Origin: an uncultured bacterium
GTDB taxonomy: Bacteria > Verrucomicrobiota > Lentisphaeria > Victivallales > Victivallaceae
Direction: 5' to 3'
Length of the DNA stretch: 64,000 nt
NCBI GenBank assembly: GCA_900551245.1
Contig: URVC01000008.1
Span: 32,915 to 96,914, forward strand
Both the position numbers and the translations under genes were made by a program. The notes under the pieces are model-generated. The model ran no database searches, was not told the origin of the DNA, and saw only the letters and a list, made by a program, of their open reading frames with translations. Shown in pieces: positions 27,501 to 35,738 of this stretch; the first letter of the stretch is position 1, and every line of letters starts with the position of its first letter.

Positions 27501-27594
27501 CGGCTCCGACACCCTGCCCTCCCCCCGGAACGGCGGAACCTGGTACACCGCCATCGGCAAGAATCCGGTCTACGACGTCGAACTTCTGCCGTAA
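24547..27594 (+). CDS. Secreted LamG plus parallel beta-helix protein, probable polysaccharide lyase
   Basis: ATG 24547 is chosen because it begins a signal peptide (MKIQLLSLLFAAALFHADA). The 1015-residue protein has an N-terminal concanavalin/LamG-like region (about 60-245). It then carries YVNGATGDDRNDGLSKEKPLRTIQ (broken here only by description), the classic start of DUF1565/right-handed beta-helix proteins, and a long beta-helix with asparagine-rich turns to about residue 760. A C-terminal beta-sandwich follows. Such proteins include polysaccharide lyases of the pectate/alginate/chondroitinase B type; catalytic residues cannot be assigned by eye. It follows the broken pilin gene, so its original promoter may also be displaced by the mobile element. 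Confidence 0.75.
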   Translation: MKIQLLSLLFAAALFHADAVTPPDFDWQKPGSAADSRLRQFQADGNMVRRPLPTVPDDQLKKQVIQLDGKSMLAIPFRHDGAQTVRVLVRYPAQPVGAIISRHRTEDGRRGFEMGFGSQNPYELDGHKPAGQVSAGQRDSIRPVFGKNAPEFKPGQWYECILRFSPGEMLTLAIRDRQNGNVLYLGQTECSGVEAIIPEAGDGLLGIGGRRNNSKNCSMLAPAGTRIGGISVWKEALSDEELGLTGNGSSAAHNPTPVTRYVNGATGDDRNDGLSKEKPLRTIQRAADLVNPGDTVRIAPGVYFETVDLTRGGTAAQPVTFLADGKPGSVILTAAEQAIREKTVKFQLEDKALGIYSAPCTRAPSRVLYSNIDLYPYTTMEGLKTFQIKNGYPAPENGFYFDEPSKKLYVRLHPSGRYGSTDPNDHVIAVSPPFAPGYNGHHIYRKQDANFFISLRKPTHVILSGFTFETPGSAGVVTGGSNVVVRDSFFKGCRAGVWGFGGAEAVFVENCHYDQASTYDDVLDTIAKWGKTDIQKKHFFYFWARKGVNADTVKMKNYETGIVGGVAKNWHVRNNVVENSFEGMSCWCVDWAKHFQVYGNLFRRIVDNAVETENHASDMRIFNNYFEDIFEPLSWQPLGGKPWPGPIYIYRNIVTCTPAFQKLADSLNPEKFRPGVFKIGVSGSNWKHKEMGGLDVDQIAALVSKRFVMAPDPGFLVFNNTLIWPYGNLFTTPQPVLGRAIRDFVNFRYVNNIFAVDRMHKLAKWRGSLFEFYANLEVGNDAKNPHLGIIAGDGGLRADSLKQAGVNEKFQLTGNSIARGKGILAFEEPDASVDLGAVPAGSEFRIVAGPGTAVDLAKLSLFARKVFYHPTLIRTAGPEPGRWGVWSDADLVSLPLGRTKTAPRGARFQFRLTEKEAVTTLLRKGGFSIRILTQNAASQLKVANGKESVEFPLGTPSRDRWLTLEVGFADGKVTAVLDGTAFKPAGSDTLPSPRNGGTWYTAIGKNPVYDVELLP

Positions 27595-27619
27595 GACTGC
27601 TCCTCGCTGCGGCAGGAAA

Positions 27620-27643
27620 ACCCGGCGGTGCAAGCCGCCGGGT
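27620..27643 (-). terminator. Intrinsic terminator of the adenine deaminase gene
   Basis: On the minus strand a perfect 9-bp stem (ACCCGGCGG / CCGCCGGGT) with a 6-base loop is followed by TTTT. It begins at the stop codon of the adenine deaminase gene and lies between convergent genes. Confidence 0.75.
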
Positions 27644-29355
27644 CATGGAGCGACAAACGCGAACTTCTCCACATCCACAATGCCACGGTCGGTGATCCGG
27701 AGAGACGGGATCACCGGCAATGGCAGAAAGGCCAGCTGAAGAAACGGCGTCTCCAGCGGGCAGCCGGTCGCCTTCACCGCCGCATGAATCCGCCGCAGTT
27801 CCTCCGCCACGGTTTCGAAATCGTGGCAGGAGAGCAACCCGCCCACCGGCAACGGCAGAAGGTCGAGCACCCGGCCGTTGACGGCGACGGAAAATCCGCC
27901 CCCCGTCTCCCGCAGAGCATTCACCGCCAGCGCCATATCCTCCTCCGATACGCCGACCGTGCAGAGATTGTGGCTGTCATGTCCGACGCTCGAGGCAATC
28001 GCGCCGGATTTCATGCCGAACCCCTTGACAAATCCCACTGCGATATTGCCGTTCCGGCCGTGGCGCTCCAGCACGGCGATTTTTGCGATATCCTCCTGCG
28101 GCAGGCACGGTTTGCATCCTTCGACGAGGGGGAGATCCCGCTCCAGAAAATCGGTGAGCAGAGAGAGAGGCCGGATACCGATCACCGGCGTCCGCGACCG
28201 CGTCGAATGCACCCGGAACTGTTCGGCCGAAACCTCGCCGCACCGGATGGTATTCAGAAACTGCGATGGATCCGGCGGCACTCCCCGCGCGGCGAACCGC
28301 TGTTCATCGACCACCACGCCGTCTTTCAGAACCTTCGCCACCTGACAGCGCTCCAGATCGGAGAGCAGAACCAAATCAGCCCGGCGGCCCGGCACGATCA
28401 GCCCCCGGTCGGAGAGTCCGAAATGAACCGCGGGCGACCAGCAGGCCACCCGGTAGACCGCCAGCGGGTCGGCGCCGCCGGAGATCGCGCGGGCGATGAG
28501 GTGGTCCAGATGGCCGGTTTCCGCAATGTCCAGCGGATTGCGGTCGTCGGTGCAGAAGCAGAGGAAGGGGGAGTTGCCCACCGTGATCAGCGGCAGAAGC
28601 GCATCCAGATTGCGCGCGACCGACCCTTCGCGGATCAGAACCTGCATCCCCCGCGCGAGCTTCTCCTCCGCCTCGGCCAGCGAGTGGGATTCATGGCAGT
28701 TCCGGACGCCGGCGGCGAGGCAGGCGTCGAGCGCCTTTCCGATCAGCTGCGGACAGTGGCCGTCGACCCGGTTGCGGAAGAGCTCCAGCTTCGCCAGCAC
28801 CTCCGGATCTTCCGTCAGGATGCCGGGCACATTCATGAATTCGGCAAGTCCGCAGGAGAGCGGCTCGGCGGCATAGCGGCGCAGCTCCTCCGCGCCGAGC
28901 ACCGCGCCGGCGGTCTCCAGCGACGTGGAGGGAACGCAGGAACAGATCTGAATGCGAAGATCCATGCACATCCGCCGGGCGCACTCCAGAAAATAGTCGA
29001 TCGCCCGGGTTCCCGCGACATTCGCCAATTCGTGCGGGTCGCAGATCGCCGTGGTGACGCCGTGCGGCAGTACGCAGCGTTCGAATTCAAACGGCGTGAC
29101 CATGGAGGACTCCACATGGACATGCGCATCGATGAATCCCGGCACGGCAGTAAGTCCGGTGCCGTCCAGTTCGCGCTCCCCGCGATAAGGGCCGCCGACT
29201 CCGGCAATGCGGTCGCCGCAGAGGGCGATGTCGCCCCGCTGGATTTTCCCCGTGATCAGATTGAAGATGGAGACGTTCCGGATCACCAGCGAAGCGGGCT
29301 TCTTCCCCTGCGCCTGTGCGATCATCTCCGCCAGATTGTTCCGCTCTGCTCTCAT
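27643..29355 (-). CDS. ade: Adenine deaminase
   Basis: This 570-residue amidohydrolase converts adenine to hypoxanthine and ammonia in purine salvage. It has the family opening of a beta domain and then PGFIDAHVHVESSMVTPFEF (metal-binding HxH and the ESSM of AdeC). DPHELANV follows, then VDGHCP, CHES, and a C-terminal domain with GIRPLSLLT and SVGHDSHNL. The length matches AdeC enzymes (about 550-600). A GGAGG site lies 11-12 bases before the ATG. It is downstream of the ABC export operon on the same strand with a 72-bp gap and ends in its own terminator. Confidence 0.93.
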   Translation of the reverse strand: MRAERNNLAEMIAQAQGKKPASLVIRNVSIFNLITGKIQRGDIALCGDRIAGVGGPYRGERELDGTGLTAVPGFIDAHVHVESSMVTPFEFERCVLPHGVTTAICDPHELANVAGTRAIDYFLECARRMCMDLRIQICSCVPSTSLETAGAVLGAEELRRYAAEPLSCGLAEFMNVPGILTEDPEVLAKLELFRNRVDGHCPQLIGKALDACLAAGVRNCHESHSLAEAEEKLARGMQVLIREGSVARNLDALLPLITVGNSPFLCFCTDDRNPLDIAETGHLDHLIARAISGGADPLAVYRVACWSPAVHFGLSDRGLIVPGRRADLVLLSDLERCQVAKVLKDGVVVDEQRFAARGVPPDPSQFLNTIRCGEVSAEQFRVHSTRSRTPVIGIRPLSLLTDFLERDLPLVEGCKPCLPQEDIAKIAVLERHGRNGNIAVGFVKGFGMKSGAIASSVGHDSHNLCTVGVSEEDMALAVNALRETGGGFSVAVNGRVLDLLPLPVGGLLSCHDFETVAEELRRIHAAVKATGCPLETPFLQLAFLPLPVIPSLRITDRGIVDVEKFAFVAP

Positions 29356-29427
29356 GACAGCTTCATTCCTCCGGAAAACAGCAAAAAAAGTTTCACCCGG
29401 TTACAATATCACCCGCACGCCTCCAAT

Positions 29428-30555
29428 TCAACTGGCCACCGACTTGCGGAACCGGCGCAGTGCGATGAAGAAATAGACGCCCCCCAGCAGGAACATCTGC
29501 ACGAAACTCTTCCAGATCAGACCGAAATCCGCTCCGCGGAAGAGAATCGCCTTGCTGATCTCCACAAAATAGGTGGTCGGCGCAAACCGCATGATGAACT
29601 GAATGATCTCCGGCATGTTCGCCTGCGAGGTCGTCCCGCCGGAGAGAATCTGCATCGGCATCAGCACCAGAATCATCAGAATCCCCAGCTGCGGCATGTC
29701 GCGCGCGAAACAGGCCAGAAAGATTCCCAGCGAGGTCATCGCGAAGAGGTTGATCAGCACCCCCAGCATGAACAGCCAGAAGGAACCCGCAATCGGAATG
29801 CTCAGGAACTGGTGAATCACCATGAACAGGGAGAATCCGGTCACCACCAGCACCACCAGCGACATCGACCAGATCTTGGAGATCATGATCTCCACCGGTT
29901 TGACCGGCGTCACCATCAGGTGCTCCAGCGTCCCCCGTTCCCGTTCGCGAATCAGCGCGGCCCCGGTCAGGATGAGGGCGATCATGGCGATGTTGTTGAC
30001 CAGTTCGCTCACCGCCCCCTCCCAGCTCTTCGTCAGATTCGGGTTGAAGCGGTTGCGGATGATGATATCCGCGCTGTAGACGGGTCCATCGCTCTGCGTT
30101 TCCTCGCCGAGGAAGCTGTTCACCTCGCGGTTGATGATCTGCTGAATGTAACCGTTCCCCGTAAAGGCCTGGGACATGCGGGTGGCGTCCACATTGACCT
30201 GCACTTCCGGGTTGTCGCGGGCCAGCACCTTCTCCTGGAACGACGGCGGAAACACCACCACAAAGGTGTATCGCCCCTGATCCATCACCTTGTCGATGTC
30301 CGCCCGGGAGATCTTCTCCGGCTTGAGAAACAGCGGCGGAATGAAGGCGTCGCCGATCCGTTTGCTCAGGGCCGAGCCGTCCTCGTCCACGATGGCGATG
30401 GCGGCGTTGGAGATGGCGTCCGGCACGGATTTCGCCCCCATGTACACATTGACGCTGAACGCGTAGATGATCAAAACAACCAGCAACGGATCCCGGAACA
30501 GGCCGACGATCTCCTTGCAGCCGAGACTGAAAATATGTCGAAGCGATTCCTTCAT
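29428..30555 (-). CDS. yhhJ: ABC-2 type permease, YhhJ-like
   Basis: The 375-residue inner-membrane protein has one N-terminal helix (LVVLIIYAFSVNVYMG), a large extracytoplasmic domain (about 45-170), and five more hydrophobic segments from about 180 onward. The signature RERERGTLEHLMVTPVKPVEI is typical of ABC-2 permeases. It is 3 bp downstream of a RbbA-like gene and matches the third gene of the E. coli yhiI-rbbA-yhhJ arrangement. It probably forms part of an efflux channel; substrate unknown. Confidence 0.87.
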   Translation of the reverse strand: MKESLRHIFSLGCKEIVGLFRDPLLVVLIIYAFSVNVYMGAKSVPDAISNAAIAIVDEDGSALSKRIGDAFIPPLFLKPEKISRADIDKVMDQGRYTFVVVFPPSFQEKVLARDNPEVQVNVDATRMSQAFTGNGYIQQIINREVNSFLGEETQSDGPVYSADIIIRNRFNPNLTKSWEGAVSELVNNIAMIALILTGAALIRERERGTLEHLMVTPVKPVEIMISKIWSMSLVVLVVTGFSLFMVIHQFLSIPIAGSFWLFMLGVLINLFAMTSLGIFLACFARDMPQLGILMILVLMPMQILSGGTTSQANMPEIIQFIMRFAPTTYFVEISKAILFRGADFGLIWKSFVQMFLLGGVYFFIALRRFRKSVAS

Positions 30556-30558
30556 CGT

Positions 30559-33327
30559 TCAACGCTCCTGTTTTCTTTGCGAAAGGATTCCAAGCCCGCA
30601 GATGACCGCGATCTCCGCCGTCAGAATCAGAACCGGCACCGCCATGTCGGCGAAATAGAGCCCCTTGTTGAATACGCCGCGGCTGATGAGCAGCATGTAG
30701 GTCGTCGGATACACGTTGCCCACGATGCTGCTGAGACTGCCGTCGTTCGGCACCGGATTGGTCAATCCGCACAGCTGCGAAGCCGGCAGCATCGTCGCAA
30801 TCATGGTCAGAAAGATCACCGCAATCTGGCTCCGGGTCACCGACGAGCAGAGCAGCCCCATGCCGGTCGAGAGAATGCAGTAGATGAAGAGCGCCCCCAG
30901 CAGCAATGGGATGCTTCCCTTGATCGGCACGTCGAACAGAAAGACCGCCATCAGCACCAGCAGCACGGCGCTGGCGAACGAAAACAGCACGTACGGCAGC
31001 TGTTTCCCGAGCAGGAATTCCGAACGCCGCACCGGCGTGACGTACAGGTTGATGATCGATCCGAGCTCCTTCTCGCGCACCACCGACAGCGCCGCCAGAA
31101 CGGCCGGAATCATCATCAGCAGCAGAGGAATCACCGCGGGAACCATCGCCGGCAGGCTCAAGACATCCGGATTGTACAGATAGCGGTTCTGTACGGAAAC
31201 CTCCGTCGAATTGTCCGGCTGCTGCCGCTCCCGGTACCGCTGCTGCCAGAGCGAATGCACCCCCTGGGCATAGCCGCCGATCGTCTCCGCCGTCGAGGGA
31301 TCTCCGCCGTCGACCCAGTACCCGACGGCAGGATTCTCCCCCCTCTGAACGTCGCGGCCGAACGAAGGCGGAATCTCCACCACCATCTGCAGTTCACCGC
31401 TCTTCATCCGCGTATCGAGTTCGGCATGGCCGTTCACCGGCTCGTGAATGTTGAAGTAGCGCGGCGCCCCGTAGAGGCCGAGCAGATACTCCCGGCTCAA
31501 CTCACTCTGATCCCAGTCCAGGACCGCCACGTCGAGATGCTCCACATCCATGTTGATCCCGTACCCGATCACCATCATGAGGATCATCGCACCGAACAGG
31601 GCGAGAGTGGTCCGGATGCGGTCCCGCCGCAACTCCAGCAGCTCCCGCCAAAAACAGGTGTAGAACCGGCCGAAATCAAAGATGTGTTCGCTGAAAAAGC
31701 TCCTCTTTTTCCGCTTTTCCGCCACGGCCGGAACGCCGGTGCCTTCGGCGGCCGCTTCCGCCGCTTCGGCCGCTCCGCGGTCGGCGTCCTCCAGATAACC
31801 GATGAACGCATCCTCCAGCGTCGCGGCGGAGCGCGCGGCGATCAGCGCCTCCGGCGTGTCGCAGGCGAGCGAACGGCCCGCGTGCATCAGCGAAATGCGG
31901 TCACAGCGCGCGGCTTCGTTCATGAAGTGAGTCGTGATGAACACCGTGACCTTGTCGCGGCGCGAAATCTCGATGATGAGCTCCCAGAAGCTGTCCCGCG
32001 CCACCGGGTCCACGCCGCTGGTCGGTTCGTCCAGAATCAGGATCTGCGGACTGTGAATGACTGCCGCGGCCAGCGACATGCGCTGCTTGATCCCCAGCGG
32101 CAGCTGGGAGGGGAGCCGGTTCGCCACGCCGGTGAGATCAAACCGCTCCAGCATCGCCTCCACCCGGCCGGGAATCTCCTCCGGCGCGATGTCGTAAAGT
32201 CGGGCGTACAACTCCAGATTTTGCCGCACCGTGAGCTCGTTGTAGAGCGAGAACAGCTGGGTCATGTACCCGAGGTGCTTCCGCGTTTCCAGCGACTCGC
32301 CGTCGATCGGCCTGCCGAAGAGTTTCGCCACCCCTTCGGTCGCCGGCTGCAGCCCGGTCAGCATCCGCATCGTGGTGGTCTTACCGCAGCCGTTGGAGCC
32401 GAGAAAGCCGAATATCTCGCCGCGCCGGATCTTGAAGTTGACGTGATCGACCGCGGTGAAGTCACCGAACCGCTTGGTCAGATTCTCCGCCTCGATCGAA
32501 ATTTCCCCATCCGTTTCCAGCGGCGGAACCACGAGTTCATGATGGCCGGCGCGTTTCTCCTCCGGCAGCAGTTGGATGAAGGCCGCGTCCAGATTCGGGC
32601 TCGCGGTTTTCTTCAGCAGCTCCTCCGGCGTGCCGGTGTCGAGAATGTGCCCGTCATCCATGGCGATCAGCCAGTCGAACCGCTGGGCCTCATCCATGTA
32701 TGCGGTGGCGACGATCACGCTGAGATCAGGCTGTTCCTTCTTGATGTTGTCGATGAGATCCCAGAACTGGCGCCGGGCCAGCGGGTCCACGCCGGTGGTG
32801 GGTTCATCCAGCACCAGCAGGTCCGGGTCGTGGATGAGGGAGCAGCAGAGCCCGAGCTTCTGCTTCATTCCGCCGGAGAGTTTGCCCGCCGGGCGGTCGA
32901 GAAAGCGGTAGAGGCCGGTGCTCCGGGTCAGCCGGTCGATCCGGCGGCGGCGCTCCTCCGCGTCCTGCCCGAAGAGCCGGGCGAAAAACTGCAGATTCTC
33001 TTCGACCGTGAGGGTAAAATAGAGATTCCTACCAAGTCCCTGCGGCATGTAGGCGATTTTCGGGCAGATCCGGTTGCGGTGCTCTGCGCTGCGCATATCC
33101 CCGCCCAGCACGTGGAGCTCCCCTGTCTGCATGGCGTGCGCCCCGGTGATCAGCGAGAGCAGCGTCGACTTGCCGACGCCGTCCGGACCGATCAGGCCGA
33201 TCAGTTTGCGCGGCGGAAGCGCCAGCGTCAGCCGTTCGATGCCGATCGTCCTGCCGTAGGAGAGCGAAAGATCATGGAATTCCACAACCGGGGCGTTCCG
33301 GCGGTCATCCATCGAGATTGACGACAT
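30559..33327 (-). CDS. rbbA: RbbA-like double-ATPase/permease ABC protein
   Basis: This 922-residue fusion has two ATP-binding domains followed by an ABC-2 permease. The first has Walker A GPDGVGKS near 50 and signature LSGGMKQK. The second has GSNGCGKT near 310, a degenerate signature LPLGIKQR, and LILDEPTSGVDPVARD. The permease starts near 560 and carries VVREKELGSIINLYVTPVRRSEF. This is the order and length of E. coli RbbA (YhiH), described as a ribosome-associated ATPase and putative transporter. The flanking HlyD-type and YhhJ-type genes point to an export system here. A ribosome site AGGGAG precedes the ATG. Confidence 0.9.
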   Translation of the reverse strand: MSSISMDDRRNAPVVEFHDLSLSYGRTIGIERLTLALPPRKLIGLIGPDGVGKSTLLSLITGAHAMQTGELHVLGGDMRSAEHRNRICPKIAYMPQGLGRNLYFTLTVEENLQFFARLFGQDAEERRRRIDRLTRSTGLYRFLDRPAGKLSGGMKQKLGLCCSLIHDPDLLVLDEPTTGVDPLARRQFWDLIDNIKKEQPDLSVIVATAYMDEAQRFDWLIAMDDGHILDTGTPEELLKKTASPNLDAAFIQLLPEEKRAGHHELVVPPLETDGEISIEAENLTKRFGDFTAVDHVNFKIRRGEIFGFLGSNGCGKTTTMRMLTGLQPATEGVAKLFGRPIDGESLETRKHLGYMTQLFSLYNELTVRQNLELYARLYDIAPEEIPGRVEAMLERFDLTGVANRLPSQLPLGIKQRMSLAAAVIHSPQILILDEPTSGVDPVARDSFWELIIEISRRDKVTVFITTHFMNEAARCDRISLMHAGRSLACDTPEALIAARSAATLEDAFIGYLEDADRGAAEAAEAAAEGTGVPAVAEKRKKRSFFSEHIFDFGRFYTCFWRELLELRRDRIRTTLALFGAMILMMVIGYGINMDVEHLDVAVLDWDQSELSREYLLGLYGAPRYFNIHEPVNGHAELDTRMKSGELQMVVEIPPSFGRDVQRGENPAVGYWVDGGDPSTAETIGGYAQGVHSLWQQRYRERQQPDNSTEVSVQNRYLYNPDVLSLPAMVPAVIPLLLMMIPAVLAALSVVREKELGSIINLYVTPVRRSEFLLGKQLPYVLFSFASAVLLVLMAVFLFDVPIKGSIPLLLGALFIYCILSTGMGLLCSSVTRSQIAVIFLTMIATMLPASQLCGLTNPVPNDGSLSSIVGNVYPTTYMLLISRGVFNKGLYFADMAVPVLILTAEIAVICGLGILSQRKQER

Positions 33328-33375
33328 ATTTCATCTCCCTGAGAGTTCCAGACAAAAGCGCGACGGCTCCGGGAA

Positions 33376-34365
33376 TCACTTCGCCGGCCGCAGGGTCTTG
33401 ACCGGAGCACTCTGCCAGTCGGCTTGCGGATCGAGCTTCACCCAGGCGACGCCCGGCAGACCGGTTTTGACGTTGGAGATATACTGCCGCAGTTTTTCCG
33501 CGTCGAGGTTGGCCTTGATGCGGAACATGAGCTTTTCCCGCTCGACCTGGGTCTCCACGCTTTTCGGCGTGAACTGGGCCACCGGGTCAATGTAGGTGAC
33601 CCGGGCGTTGATCGCATACTGCGGCGCCGCGTCGAAGATCAGCTTCACCTCGGCCCCCATCTGAACTCTGCCGGCGATGCTCGTCGGCAGGAAGAAGGTC
33701 ATGTAGGTGTCGGTGAGGTTGACCAGATTCATCACCCGGCCGCCGGCGGAGAGCACCTCCCCTTCATGGGCGAGCAGATACTGAATGCGCCCATCGTAGG
33801 CGGCGACCAGCGTGCTGTCGGCGAGGTCCGCTTCGATGCGCTGGAGCTCCGCCTTCTGTTCCGCGACCCGCCCCTCCGCGGCGATGACGTTGGCCCGGGC
33901 ATATTCGAGATCGGCCTTCGCGTTGTTGTACTGTGTTTCGGCCTCGTCGAACACGCGCTGGCTCACCGCGTTGCTGATGATAAGCGCGCTCTGACGTTTG
34001 AACTCCTTCTCCGCCCCGGAAAACGCGCTCTCCTTGAGTTTGACGGTTGCCCGGGCCATGGCAAGTTCGCCCTCCTGCACTTTGATGTTGGCGAGAGTTG
34101 CCGCTTTTTCCGCCTCCAGCGTGTTGGTCTGCATCTGCACGAGCTTGTCGCCCTTTTTCACCAGATCGCCTTCCTTGACGAAAATCTTCTCAATTCGCCC
34201 GGCCAGCTTGGAGGAGACATAGATTTCAGTGGCCTCGAGCCGGCCGTTGCCGCTGTAGAACTTCGGATGAAGCATCGCCTGCGCGCGCCAATAGTTCCAA
34301 TACGCATACCCCCCGATGCCGGCGACGGCGGCAATCACGACCAGGATGACAATCCACTTCTTCAT
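33376..34365 (-). CDS. yhiI: HlyD/YhiI-type membrane fusion protein
   Basis: The 329-residue protein has an N-terminal signal anchor (WIVILVVIAAVAGIGGYAYW) and the barrel-sandwich halves of periplasmic adaptors. The first is RLEATEIYVSSKLAGRIEKI..KEGDLVKKGDKL at about 43-78, the second DGRIQYLLAHEGEVLSAGG near 195-213. A coiled coil (about 85-190) lies between the halves. It is the first gene of the yhiI-rbbA-yhhJ-like operon and would bridge the two ABC subunits to an outer-membrane channel. A near-consensus promoter lies about 200 bp upstream. Confidence 0.9.
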   Translation of the reverse strand: MKKWIVILVVIAAVAGIGGYAYWNYWRAQAMLHPKFYSGNGRLEATEIYVSSKLAGRIEKIFVKEGDLVKKGDKLVQMQTNTLEAEKAATLANIKVQEGELAMARATVKLKESAFSGAEKEFKRQSALIISNAVSQRVFDEAETQYNNAKADLEYARANVIAAEGRVAEQKAELQRIEADLADSTLVAAYDGRIQYLLAHEGEVLSAGGRVMNLVNLTDTYMTFFLPTSIAGRVQMGAEVKLIFDAAPQYAINARVTYIDPVAQFTPKSVETQVEREKLMFRIKANLDAEKLRQYISNVKTGLPGVAWVKLDPQADWQSAPVKTLRPAK

Positions 34366-34720
34366 GGCGACGGAAATCCTTTCTTATGTTGCTGATTGCA
34401 GGAATTCTTCAAAAAACGGTACCGGGGGGCACAGAAAACGGCGGCATCCAGGCAAAATTCCCCAAGCGGCAAAAACGCCAGTCTCCGCAATCTTTTCAGG
34501 ACAGCCGCTCCCTTCATTCCCCGCCGGCAGCCGGCCGTTAAAATGACAAATATATCTTTTACTATACCGCCGCAGAGACAATTTTTCAAGTTCTCAGCAA
34601 ACGAAGAAAGGCAGCCCGGGTTGTCATCCATATTACAAAAAAACAGGTTGGAGCGCCTCAACGCAAAGGCGCCGTTCTCTATCCGGATTCCGACCCAAAA
34701 GAGAGGAAGGCGGTTTCGCT
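34366..34720. other. Intergenic region between HlyD adaptor and AraC/PocR regulator
   Basis: About 355 bp without a convincing gene. It holds the HlyD-operon promoter (34561-34589) with a leader of roughly 190 bases. Short overlapping ORFs on both strands have no ribosome sites or recognisable products. I see no tRNA, and no clear terminator for the regulator gene. Confidence 0.6.
34561..34589 (-). promoter_or_regulatory. Predicted sigma-70 promoter of the HlyD-RbbA-YhhJ operon
   Basis: On the minus strand, TTGAAA (34584-34589) and TATAGT (34561-34566) are separated by exactly 17 bp. Transcription would start near 34554, giving a leader of about 190 bases before the adaptor ATG. Confidence 0.65.
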
Positions 34721-35617
34721 TCACTGGGGAAAATTTGAACGCCGAATTTCCGCCCGGCGGAGCATCTCCCGACGGTACTGCCCCGGGGATATTCCGTTCT
34801 CCCGTCGAAAAATCCGGCTGAAATAACATTCGTTCCGCAATCCGGTATCGGAGGCGATCAGTTTCAACGGTTTGTCGGTATTCGCAAGAAGATTGCGGGC
34901 GCGCCGCATCCGCTCCTCAGTCAGCAGCCGTTGAAAAGAGACACCAAAATGATATCTCACCTGATGACAGCAGTGAGTTTCGGAAAGATGCAGACAGGCG
35001 GCCAGTTCCCGGAGCGAAATCTCCTCATGGGCGTGCCGGGTGATGAAAAAGAGAATCTGTGCCGCCCGGGAATGCTCTGGAAGGCCGCCCCGCACAATGA
35101 GATTCTCCAGAAAAGAGAGCATCCCCTGCCCCAGTAACTGGAGTTCCGCCGTCAATTCCTCCTGAAGTTTCTCATCGCAAGGCGGCAGAGAATCGTGCAG
35201 CTTCAACAGTTCCGCCGGCAACTCCTCAGGCGGCATCTCTCCGCTACGGAAAACGCCGGCGTAAAAGATCAGCACCGTCCCCCCCTTCTGCTGCACCGGC
35301 ACCACCACTTCCGCCCCCGCTTTCCAGCAGGTGTGCAGAAAAGGCCGGCCGGAGCGACGCGCCATGGCGTCCGCTCCCAGCATGCAGGCTTCATGGCAAC
35401 GCCGGTTCCAGCTGCTCCGCTCAAAGCGTCCACGCATGCAGTACTCATGCCGGTGAATCCAGCGCCCGGGGAAAAATGGACTCCCGTCAGAAAAACAGAA
35501 TACCCCCCGGCAGTCGTGGATGGTCAGCGTCACGCCGAAACGCCGCTCAAAGCGTTCCAGAGCAGCCTGGATATCCGCGACCGGTTGCTCCGCTCGAATT
35601 CCAGTCAAATATTTCAT
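34721..35617 (-). CDS. AraC-family regulator with PocR-type sensory domain
   Basis: The start at 35617 (MKYLTGI) is preferred; longer in-frame starts run into the divergent promoter region and the next gene. Residues about 10-135 resemble the PocR sensory domain, with conserved Cys/His clusters (HEYCMRGRFERSSWNRRCHEACMLG is its core, here spanning about 48-72). The last 100 residues are a double helix-turn-helix of the AraC type (ISLRELAACLHLSETHCCHQV ... LIASDTGLRNECYFSRIFRRENG). It is transcribed away from an FAD oxidoreductase gene with a 121-bp shared region and probably controls it. Confidence 0.87.
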   Translation of the reverse strand: MKYLTGIRAEQPVADIQAALERFERRFGVTLTIHDCRGVFCFSDGSPFFPGRWIHRHEYCMRGRFERSSWNRRCHEACMLGADAMARRSGRPFLHTCWKAGAEVVVPVQQKGGTVLIFYAGVFRSGEMPPEELPAELLKLHDSLPPCDEKLQEELTAELQLLGQGMLSFLENLIVRGGLPEHSRAAQILFFITRHAHEEISLRELAACLHLSETHCCHQVRYHFGVSFQRLLTEERMRRARNLLANTDKPLKLIASDTGLRNECYFSRIFRRENGISPGQYRREMLRRAEIRRSNFPQ

Positions 35618-35666
35618 AAAATGTCTTTTAAAGCAATTTTGTATAAATATAAAGCAAAATCGTTCC

Positions 35667-35695
35667 TTGTCAAACCGGAAGGATTCCGGTATACT
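35667..35695 (+). promoter_or_regulatory. Near-consensus promoter with a palindrome in its spacer
   Basis: TTGTCA (35667-35672) and TATACT (35690-35695) are 17 bp apart, ahead of the FAD oxidoreductase ATG at 35739. The spacer contains the perfect inverted repeat CCGGAA-GGA-TTCCGG (35675-35689), a likely operator for a repressor or for the divergent regulator. Confidence 0.7.
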
Positions 35696-35738
35696 AAACT
35701 GCGGATCACGATGAACAAAACATTGGGAGAAGCCTGTA

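Noticed and set aside
27628..33321. A 1897-codon open frame on the + strand
   Set aside because: It is antisense to adenine deaminase, the ABC permease and the RbbA-like gene, all with clear motifs. Its translation is low-complexity (His/Arg/Gln-rich) with no domains, the expected product of high-GC codon bias on the opposite strand.
34362..34829. Short ORFs on both strands between the HlyD and AraC genes
   Set aside because: No ribosome site, no motif, overlap with a clear promoter and with the AraC C-terminus.
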